A DNA stretch of 64,000 bases from Procambarus clarkii. Its lineage: Eukaryota > Arthropoda > Malacostraca > Decapoda > Cambaridae. The notes below the pieces were generated by a model that did not search any database, was not told the DNA's origin, and was given only the letters and a program-made list of their open reading frames with translations. Position numbers and translations under genes: made by a program. The stretch is taken from contig NC_091237.1 of the NCBI RefSeq assembly GCF_040958095.1, positions 11,822,428 through 11,886,427 on the forward strand, written 5' to 3'. Positions 52,185-61,261 of this stretch are shown here, in pieces (position 1 is the stretch's first letter; each line of letters opens with the position of its first letter).

Positions 52185-52990
52185 CACGCTGACCGCAGCC
52201 TTCGCCTGCTTCTTTCAGTACGCCACGCTGAGATCCTGGTTGACTTGCAGCCTATATTGCATTATTATTTCTAAGCTGTTTCTCTAATTGACCGGTCCGT
52301 CCTCTTACCTAATGCGTCGTAATGGTAACCTACGGACCAAATGCAACGTGTTATGTAAAGTAGCCGCTCACTGAACATCGTTTTCTATCCATCGGTTGCT
52401 TAGGTGGGTGGGTTGGGGTTCCTGTGTTTCTGCTTAAGATAGGACGGCGGATTGTGTACGTTGTGGCGAGCTGAGAGAACGGCCCGGACTCGCACACACA
52501 CACTGTCCTGGTATGTGTTGTATTTTTCTGAATTTCTAAATTTCTTCCACTTTTCTGTGCCAATTCTTGGCAGGTCTTGGCCCTTCTTCTTGTGTGGTGT
52601 ATGTATCTCCTGCCTCTACACATCTCCAGGTGATGTTATCCGTCGTTTAAGACTTTTAAGTAATCATTTTTGTTCATTCAGGTCAGTGTACCATTGTACC
52701 TGCTCTGTAATTTTCAGTGTTTTTCTTCTCTCATGACAATATAATATAAAGAAATGTCCTCACAATAAGGGATATTATTTTATTTTTCACAACAACAACA
52801 AAGCTATCTTTACTTGACTTTAATCCTTCCACGAGAGAACTGCTTACCGGAGAAAGTAATGATGATAATAAAATATGAGTCGGAGCCCCAAATAACTTGT
52901 AAGAATTATTTTTAAATACCGAGCTGACTCGATAGAATAGTGAGGAATGAACTTTTAACAAAATTGCAGTGATTGAAAGGTAACACAAGT
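52185..52990. other. About 800 bp, nothing recognised
   Basis: A unique-looking sequence. Short frames show no known motif. Confidence 0.35.
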
Positions 52991-52993
52991 CCA

Positions 52994-53258
52994 GGGGCCA
53001 GATTCACGAAAGCACTTACACAAGCACTTACGAACGTGTTCATCTTTCCTCAATCTTTGACGGCTTTGGTTACATTTATTAAACAGTTTACAAGCATGAA
53101 AACGTCCCATTCAACTGTTGTTATTGTTATAAACAGCCTCCTGGTGCTTTGGAGCTCATTAACTGTTTAATAATTGGAAACAAAGCCGCCAAAGATTGTG
53201 AAAAGATGTACAGGTTCGTAAGTGCTTGAGTAACTGCTTTCGTGAATCTGGCCCCCGG
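52994..53258. mobile_element. Palindromic MITE, copy 2
   Basis: Left ggggccagattcacgaaagc and right gctttcgtgaatctggcccc are an almost perfect inverted pair. The centre, aaacagcctcctggtgcttt, is in inverse orientation compared with copies 1 and 3. Confidence 0.85.
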
Positions 53259-53397
53259 ACCTGGCCAGGAGTGAACACTCACGTGGGCCCATCCTACCTT
53301 AATTATCGCTCAAAAATAAAAATAATTAAGGATCGTACCTTAATTATCGCTCAAAAAATATTAGAGTAGCACCAACTTACATCTTCAACTATGTAAA

Positions 53398-53528
53398 CAA
53401 GGAAATACAAAGTCTTTCGCACTCTCCCGAGTGCCTTATCAAAGTCTACGTAATATGAGCATGTTGTTGTTCATGTTGTAGACCCTCATAAAGCACTCGG
53501 AAGAGCGGGAAAGTCTTTGTATTTCAAT
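53398..53528. repeat. Imperfect inverted repeat (hairpin)
   Basis: The left arm gaaatacaaagtctttcgca and the right arm, whose complement reads gaaatacaaagactttcccg, are about 50 bp each. The motif actctcccgagtgcctta on the left pairs with taaagcactcggaagagcgg on the right. It may be an unnamed MITE. Confidence 0.65.
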
Positions 53529-53704
53529 TGTTTCCATAAACAACATAGCAACGTGAGTGTGAGATTTTTATTCATTATCATTGTGTCTGTGATAAGTCAT
53601 TTCCATAACTGAGATGTGTCAGAATAATTAATAGAAATCAAAGGAACTTCTCTCCACCAGCCTGTGTTTCCTGACAATTATGTTGTCTGTTCATTCAGCT
53701 AATA

Positions 53705-53965
53705 AACTGTACTCACCTATTTGTGCTTGCGGGGGTTGAGCTTTGGCTGTTTGGTCCCGCCTCTCAACTGTCTATCAACTGGTGTACAGATTCCTGAGCC
53801 TACTGGGCTCTATCATATCTACATTTGAAACTGTGTATGGAGTCAGCCTCCACCACATCACTGCCTAATGCATTCCATCTGTTAACTACTGTGACACTGA
53901 AAAAGTTCCTTCTAACGTCTCTGTGGCTCATGTGGGTACTCAGTTTCCACCTGTGTCCTGTGTCT
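53705..53965 (-). mobile_element. 5'-truncated CA-LINE: last RT residues and 3' tail
   Basis: The minus-strand frame ends with HRWKLSTHMSHRDVRRNFFS, VVNRWNALGSDVVEADSIHS and FKCRYDRAQ, identical in pattern to the end of the LINE at 2453. The tail contains cgcctctcaactgtctatca and tgcgggggttgagctttgg and stops at ctcacct without a long (TG)n. The break lies near 53965. Confidence 0.85.
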
Positions 53966-54009
53966 CCACCTGTGACCCAAGGCATATGAACTGTGTTCAT
54001 ATGCACTTG

Positions 54010-54350
54010 GGTATCTATATATATGGAAATGTATGTCCGAGGTCAGAGGCCTGGGGCTAGACTCACTCAATTTTTCACATTAATTGGTGTTGGGTATCAG
54101 CTCAACATAGGCCGTGTTCAGCACTAGTCAAACGGCTACACCCTGCCTAAGGGAATCTTGTGACTCTCGTGGCGTCTCTCAGTTTGACCTTGAAAACATA
54201 CTAAAAACATAATTCAACACAATATTTTTGTTTACTAATTAGTAACAATTATTCACTGGTGTCCGCAAAATTGTCAAAATAATTCTACCTAACATTCGTT
54301 GACCATAAAAGACATATATGGTCATGATAGCATCGACCCTCTGTCCCTTG
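54010..54350. other. Nothing recognised
   Basis: AT-rich sequence, no supported feature. Confidence 0.3.
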
Positions 54351-54354
54351 GTAA

Positions 54355-54470
54355 GGTCCCTCCATACACACCTGTGGCCTCCCCTGGGTCCCTTATACCT
54401 CCTTTCCCTCCATACACACCTGCTGCCTCCCCTGGGTCCCCTATACCTCCCGTCCCTCCATACACACCTG
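54355..54470. repeat. 48-bp tandem repeat, about 2.3 units
   Basis: The unit contains ccctccatacacacctg and gcctcccctgggtccc. Starts at 54361, 54409 and 54457. It encodes YTPxASPGSxIPP in one frame, a by-product of the 16-codon period. Confidence 0.8.
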
Positions 54471-54474
54471 CACC

Positions 54475-55140
54475 AAACCTCCCGAGTCAGTAAGGATCAC
54501 AAACCTGTATCTCTGGTAGTGATGCACACTGATGCATACAAATCCCCTCCACCTGGATTCATCGTTGCGCAGTTCTCTCTACGACTTGTTATCGACGCAG
54601 TGTATCAGAGCGCGGCGTATAGTGCTTGTGACAACCTTCAACGTGGTGGTACTGGAGGCAAACCGGTGTTTATCTCTGGAGTAGACACACAAGCCCGCTC
54701 GCCTGGAGCTCTCACACGGAATGGAAGATCAAAAGGCGCAGTAGAGAAAGCCTGGTGATAGAAAGCTAGGTTGCAATGGAATAGGGGAGAGGGGGGGGGG
54801 CAGGGTGTTTTATTGGGGGGGGGGGGTGTGAAGGGGGTTAGAGAATATCTCTCAGAATAGGCTTCAGGAATGTTCTTATGACGCTAGATGAATTTTTGTT
54901 GATGCCAGCTGGAATGTTTTCATGAGGCCAGGTGTGTAATGGCAGGTGTGGTGATTATAGTGGAGGTTCTAAGACGTGAATACATGAGGTGATAACACAA
55001 TGTGAAGCAATATATGTTCCTGGGTAGTAAGGGTTAATTACTAAGTATGTCTAAATTGTATTAAACAAAATTGTTCTTATTCCCTACAAACTTTGCTCTC
55101 GTGACTAGGACAGGGATACTTTGAAATTTAACTATTGCCA
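54475..55140. other. No gene supported; G-run region
   Basis: 54788-54830 contains two runs of ten or more G (G-quadruplex potential). The rest is unremarkable. Confidence 0.4.
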
Positions 55141-55144
55141 TTGA

Positions 55145-55278
55145 GAAGACGGGCGGGCCGCTCCAAGCAACAGCCTGGTGGACCAAACTCTCACAAGTCG
55201 AGCCTGGCCTCGGGCCGGGCTTGGGGAGTAGAAGAACTCCCAGAACCCCATCAAGCAGGTATCAAGCAAGCAAGCAGG
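55145..55278 (+). repeat. LINE 3' end family T2, copy 2
   Basis: gggccgctccaagcaacagc, ctggtggaccaaactctc and agaactcccagaaccccatc match the inverted copy at 47974-48075. The coding part is not present. Confidence 0.75.
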
Positions 55279-55407
55279 CGAATTTGCATCTTTTCGTTCA
55301 CATGTAATAACAAGAAAATATGAATCAGAATTAACATGTACAACAATGACCACAAAAGATTTGAAGAGATTTATGATTATCCTATAAATCACCTTCAGTG
55401 TTGTTGT

Positions 55408-55465
55408 TGTTTAAAATTCACTACCTGGAAGAAAAAGTTCTAAGTAGCACGGGCTATGGTGATCC
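55408..55465 (+). repeat. Interspersed repeat family R2, copy 2
   Basis: cactacctggaagaaaaagt followed by gcacgggctatggtgatccc matches 13432-13485. Confidence 0.65.
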
Positions 55466-55574
55466 CGTAGCGTATAGTAGGGTTGGGAGCTCGTAGTCGC
55501 ACTTTTGTCAGTCGACTGATTCTCGCTCCGCTGTCCTGTTGGGGTCTCCACTCTAGTCGCAGGCCGTTAGCATC

Positions 55575-57563
55575 CCTGTGCTGAGGTACACGACCTCCCA
55601 TACCCAGTGCTGAGGTACACGACCTCCCATACCCAGTGCTGAGGTACACGACCTCTCATACCCAGTGCTGAGGTACACGACCTCCCATACCCAGTGCTGA
55701 GGTACACGACCTCCCATACCCCAGTGCTGAGGTACACGACCTCTCATACCCAGTGCTGAGGTACACGACCTCTCATACCCAGTGCTGAGGTACACGACCT
55801 CTCATACCCAGTGCTGAGGTACACGACCTCCCATACCCAGTGCTGAGGTACACGACCTCCCATACCCAGTGCTGAGGTACACGACCTCCCATACCCAGTG
55901 CTGAGGTACACGACCTCCCATACCCTGTGCTGAGGTACACGACCTCCCATACCCAGTGCTGAGGTACACGACCTACCATACCCTGTGCTGAGGTACACGA
56001 CCTACCATACCCCAGTGCTGAGGTACACGACCTACCATACCCCAGTGCTGAGGTACACGACCTCCCATACCCAGTGCTGAGGTACACGACCTCCCATACC
56101 CTGTGCTGAGGTACACGACCTCCCATACCCCAGTGCTGAGGTACACGACCTACCATACCCCAGTGCTGAGGTACACGACCTCCCATACCCAGTGCTGAGG
56201 TACACGACCTCCCATACCCTGTGCTGAGGTACACGACCTCCCATACCCCAGTGCTGAGGTACACGACCTCCCATACCCCAGTGCTGAGGTACACGACCTC
56301 CCATACCCCAGTGCTGAGGTACACGACCTCTCATACCCAGTGCTGAGGTACACGACCTCCCATACCCTGTGCTGAGGTACACGACCTCCCATACCCTGTG
56401 CTGAGGTACACGACCTCCCATACCCCAGTGCTGAGGTACACGACCTACCATACCCCAGTGCTGAGGTACACGACCTCTCATACCCTGTGCTGAGGTACAT
56501 GACCTAAAATACCCAGTGCTGAGGTACACGACCTACCATACCCTGTGCTGAGGTACATGACCTCCCATACCCTGTGCTGAGGTACACGACCTCTCATACC
56601 CAGTGCTGAGGTACACGACCTACCATACCCCAGTGCTGAGGTACACGACCTCTCATACCCAGTGCTGAGGTACATGACCTCCCATACCCTGTGCTGAGGT
56701 ACACGACCTCTCATACCCAGTGCTGAGGTACACGACCTACCATACCCCAGTGCTGAGGTACACGACCTCTCATACCCAGTGCTGAGGTACATGACCTCCC
56801 ATACCCTGTGCTGAGGTACACGACCTCCCATACCCAGTGCTGAGGTACACGACCTACCATACCCTGTGCTGAGGTACACGACCTACCATACCCAGTGCTG
56901 AGGTACACGACCTACCATACCCAGTGCTGAGGTACACGACCTACCATACCCAGTGCTGAGGTACACGACCTCCCATACCCTGTGCTGAGGTACATGACCT
57001 CCCATACCCAGTGCTGAGGTACACGACCTACCATACCCAGTGCTGAGGTACACGACCTACCATACCCTGTGCTGAGGTACACGACCTCCCATACCCAGTG
57101 CTGAGGTACACGACCTACCATACCCAGTGCTGAGGTACACGACCTCCCATACCCTGTGCTGAGGTACATGACCTCCCATACCCAGTGCTGAGGTACACGA
57201 CCTACCATACCCAGTGCTGAGGTACACGACCTCCCATACCCTGTGCTGAGGTACACGACCTACCATACCCAGTGCTGAGGTACACGACCTACCATACCCA
57301 GTGCTGAGGTACACGACCTCCCATACCCAGTGCTGAGGTACACGACCTACCATACCCAGTGCTGAGGTACACGACCTACCATACCCTGTGCTGAGGTACA
57401 CGACCTACCATACCCAGTGCTGAGGTACACGACCTACCATACCCTGTGCTGAGGTACACGACCTACCATACCCAGTGCTGAGGTACACGACCTACCATAC
57501 CCAGTGCTGAGGTACACGACCTACCATACCCAGTGCTGAGGTACACGACCTACCATACCCAGT
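55575..57563. repeat. 29/30-bp tandem array
   Basis: About 68 units of cagtgctgaggtacacgacc plus tcccatacc (29 bp). A 30-bp form has an extra c. Unit types ctccca, ctacca and ctctca alternate, with taccatacc more common toward the right end. Minus-strand frames through it are artefacts. Confidence 0.96.
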
Positions 57564-57647
57564 GCGTATCGTATCTACCTACCAAACGTACTTTCATGGC
57601 ATTCAGAACATAATCACTGAAATTCAATGGCCTATGTACCACAGCCA

Positions 57648-57908
57648 GGGGCCAGATTCACGAAGAAGTTACGCAAACACTTACGAACCTGTCCATCTTT
57701 TCTCAATCTTTGGCGGCGAGTTTCACAATTATCAAACAGTTAATGAGCTCGGAAGCACCAGGAGGCTGTTTATAACAATAACAACAGTTGATTGGCAAGT
57801 TTTCATGCTTGTAAACTGTTAAATAAATGTAACCAAAGCCGTCAAAGATTGAGGAAAGATGTACGTGTTTGTAAGTGCTTGCGTAACTGCTTCGTAAATC
57901 TGGCCTCA
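57648..57908. mobile_element. Palindromic MITE, copy 3
   Basis: Ends ggggccagattcacgaagaa and ttcgtaaatctggcctcagg. The interior caccaggaggctgtttataa has the same orientation as copy 1. Confidence 0.83.
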
Positions 57909-58610
57909 GGTCTTGCGCACAGCTGACGCGCATGCGCATATCTTGCCCTGGAGCGCCTTCACTATCCGCGATGTAACATCCTCCTCCTCTTCCTCTTGTC
58001 GCCTACTGGCATGATGTTGTGCTTCCTCTGGCACTGCAGTCTTCTTATTTCGCTTCTTTATGCCCATGTGTAGATCTCTTGAAGCGTTGCTGCTCCTTTG
58101 TCACGGCATCCTTACTTGGGTGGGACTAGGGGAGGTGCGGTGTGGGTCACTGTGACCCCTGGACGCTGCCAAGTTATGCTCCCAGGTGCAGGACTCGTAA
58201 CTTACCGAAGACTGTAAGTAAATTCTTGATCTCAGGTCCTCACTGTAAAAATGAATGGCTCTTCCCTGAAGAGCCATTCATTTCAAGGAAGAACTCTTCC
58301 CTAAGGGGCCGTAACTATCACTGCTTTGCACTGCGGCAGTTCACCGTCCGTTCTTCACTGCAAAGCCAACTGATGAACTAATGGCTTCTAAGTATTTCAC
58401 TGCTTGACAGCCACTGTAACATACAGAAGAAGGCAGACCCTCTAGCACTACACTCCCTCCTTCACTGTAACTATACTTCACCATGAGAGTTACTGATTGC
58501 AGGCACTGTAACCGTCTCACTGCACTCCCTTGCCTCAGAAATACCAATCTTCCACTATACCGGGACTGTTATTACCGTTGTAGAAGCTTCCACAGTAGGG
58601 GGTGACGTAG
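57909..58610. other. About 700 bp without recognised gene
   Basis: cactgtaac-like motifs recur irregularly at 58230-58520, and a local inverted repeat around gaagagccattcat is seen at 58240-58290. No coding frame can be supported. Confidence 0.35.
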
Positions 58611-58611
58611 T

Positions 58612-58778
58612 CCCACACTAGAAGGTGAAGGGACGACGACGTTTCGGTCCGTCCTGGACCATTCAATCGACTTGAGAATGGTCCAGGACGGACCGAAACG
58701 TCGTCGTCCCTTCACCTTCTAGTGTGTGGTCTGGTCATCATACTTTAGCCACGTTATTGTGACTCATCGCCTGCAGAC
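58612..58778. mobile_element. Hairpin (palindromic) element, copy 3
   Basis: The arms contain gaaggtgaagggacgacgac and its complement around a centre ccattcaatcgacttgagaa. The right flank, tagccacgttattgtgactc then atcgcctgcag, is the same one-sided flank as in copies 1 and 2. It abuts the truncated 3' side of the LINE fragment at 58779. Confidence 0.88.
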
Positions 58779-60360
58779 GTAGTCTCACGTTTCCACTCTG
58801 TTCCAGATGGCGTTGTACAGTTGTTTTTATAAATTAAATTACCACTTGATACCGGATCTTCCACTTTCATGCTATTTTTTGGAGTGCCAAACATGTCCTC
58901 ATACTGCTTTTTTAGGATTTCACTAATTTCTTTGTCATCCTCCGTGTATGAACCTTCACTCGTACGAATAGGTCCAATACTGGCAGTGGTTTGTGCTTTT
59001 GATTTAGCATATGTGAAGAAATATTTTGGGTTTTTATTTATTTCTTGAATTGCTTTCTGTTCTAGTTGCCTTTCTTCAATGTGATATGAACGCTTGAGTC
59101 TCTGCTCGATTTCTTCAACCTCTCTAATTAAATTATTCCTTCTTTGTATGGAAAGTCGTGTCTGCTTAAGCATTTCCGTTATTTTTTTCCTAATTGTAGT
59201 GTTGTCTGCGTTCTTTTTCTACGTTGGACCTCTTTCTGGCTTTCCTCAAAGGAACATGTTTCAGACAGACTATATGCTTCAGAAGTCAATTTTTCTATTC
59301 CTTGTGTAAAATTGTATTACTTAGTACAGTGTCCCATTGAATATTCGTAAGTTTATTTTCTCCCCAGGCTATCATCTTATTATTAGAATTGGATTGACTG
59401 ATTAACCCCTCTAGCTTGATCATTGTTTTAGGTCTATTCTGAGTACTGATGGTAGTTTGCACTTCAATGAGCTTGTAATCTGAGTATGTGGTATCTGAGA
59501 TCGTATTGTCTCCGATTATGTCTTCATTGTTTGTGAAGACCCAATCTAGAATGTTTTCGTTCCTAATTGGCTCTGATATCTGCTGGTTGAGTGAAAATTT
59601 GTCACAGACTAAACAGTTCTCTAATCTTTGTTAATTAGGTCCAGATAGATATCCTGGTACAATATTATTGTTTGCTATTCTCCATCTTAGACTAGGCAGG
59701 TTGAAGTCACCTAGGAAAATAATACCAGGTATTGGGTTTGCCAAATTATCAAGGTTATTCGCTATTTTGTTTATCTGTTCTGTGAATTCCTCAGCCGTTG
59801 CATCTGGCGGTTTGTATATCAGAATAATAACTATGTTTATTTTCTATATTTTTACTCCCAGTACCTCTACCACCTCAGTTGTAGAGTTAAGGAGCTCCGA
59901 GCATACAAGGTCTTCCCTAATATACAGACCCACTCCTCCATGTGACCTAATTACCTTATCACACCTGTATAGATTATATCCTGGTATCCAGATCTCACTG
60001 TCCAAGAATTCACCTGCATGGGAGTCTGTGAAAGCTCCAAATACTGCATTTGACTCAATGAGGAGGCCATTTATGAATAGTATTTTGTTTTTTTACTCTT
60101 GTTTTGAGTCCTTGTATGTTGGCAAAGATGAATGAGGTTACTCTATTTGAGGTAGTTTGACTGAGAGGCTTCTCTGGCAGGTCCATTATGCGTGGACATA
60201 ACGGGTTTGTTCTGACCAGTGCTGTTTGTTGAAGGTTACTGCGTCGAACTCCTTCCTCTTCGGAAAATCTCACGTCGCCGCCATCTTTCCGTCCAACTAA
60301 TACGTTACTCATTGACGCATAAAGTGCCCCAAAACATGCCTCTTCTCTTATATGCAACCC
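58779..60360 (-). pseudogene. 5' half of another LINE family: endonuclease and linker
   Basis: On the minus strand, 60357-60055 ends with FIFANIQGLKTRVK, the start of the endonuclease. After a frameshift it continues with ESNAVFGAFTDSHAGEFLDS, RSHGGVGLYIREDLVC, and the catalytic-type IIFLGDFNLPSLRWR (about 59735-59690). ILDWVFTNNEDII and SDYKLIEVQ follow. Stops and frameshifts interrupt it near 59640, 59310 and 59230. The frame 59173-58754 (139 codons) then gives the linker with INKNPKYFFTYAKSKAQT, DDKEISEILKKQYEDMF, the stretch normally just before RT. The RT is missing because the sequence meets the hairpin element at 58778. This family differs from the CA-tailed LINE. Confidence 0.8.
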
Positions 60361-60600
60361 GTCCTCATAATAGAACGTCGTATTTTGACGTAGACTCTAC
60401 CAAAGGCCAAAAATGGTCGTACTTGCAAATGGCAGCGGCTCGCGAAAGTGACATACACAAAGGTTAATGTCGTTTTCTGTTTTGGGTTCTCTGGTAGGCT
60501 ATAAAATGGGTACATTAGTACGACAGTTTCTTGACGTTGGGGAACCTTAGGAGAACGGCGTCTTGGTTTATGTTACAGGTCATGCCATACGTCTGGTGGC
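60361..60600. other. Probable 5' UTR of the LINE, otherwise unrecognised
   Basis: Located just upstream, in minus sense, of the endonuclease start. It contains acttgcaaatggcagcggct and ggctataaaatgggta. The assignment is inference. Confidence 0.3.
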
Positions 60601-60604
60601 ATTC

Positions 60605-60725
60605 ACCTTACTGGGCAGTGACAAGACAGTGACAGGACAGTGACAAAACAGAGACAAGACAGTGACAGGACAGTAACAGGATGACAAAACATTGACTAAC
60701 GTCAACAGGACATTAACAGAACATT
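60605..60725. repeat. Degenerate gtgacaagaca-type repeat
   Basis: About ten irregular 10-11 bp units such as acagtgacaggacagtgaca. Confidence 0.75.
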
Positions 60726-60925
60726 TGAGGCAATAACTGTGCAATAAAGAATTTGTTACAGTAGGTAAATACTGCAACATTTTAAGCTCTTTATAATGTG
60801 ATATGTTTTAGAGGCGCGTCAATTAAAAATAATCATAAAACTATGTTTTGCTTCAAATTAATTTTAAACATTTATAATTATTTTTCCAGTCAATTATTGT
60901 TCATAAATTATACGAAAAATTATAG

Positions 60926-60927
<2 letters not shown>

Positions 60928-61007
<80 letters not shown>
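60928..61007. repeat. (TA)n tract, one TG interruption
   Basis: About 80 bp of TA followed by CACACA. Confidence 0.95.
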
Positions 61008-61014
<7 letters not shown>

Positions 61015-61023
61015 TAAGACTTG

Positions 61024-61110
61024 AGGAAACTGCAGAAGACATATGGCTCATACGAGGCAGAATCTATTTATATTCACCCAAACTCATTCATATATATGTA
61101 TAACCTACAA
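61024..61110. repeat. Interspersed segment shared with Penelope-like 3' UTR
   Basis: ctgcagaagacatatggctc then atacgaggcagaatct resembles ctgcagaaggcttattggcc then catacgaggcatct at 49334-49375, in the 3' UTR of Penelope copy 2. It may be a remnant of a related element. Confidence 0.45.
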
Positions 61111-61261
61111 TGGAAACAATCAACTCGTCCCACGTGTATTATGTTAACTGGTAATGTGTTCCAGAGATCAGCCACCCGGGTTATAATAGATGTTAACAGT
61201 TGGGAAACTTTTATGCTATTGGTTGTACTAAACATGTAGGTGGTGGTTGTTGTGCCTCGTA

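Noticed and set aside
51275-52187. Three overlapping minus-strand frames of about 300 codons with HGEQCSPTRRTVFTN repeats
   Set aside because: A 22-bp period reads the same peptide in all three frames. This is an array artefact.
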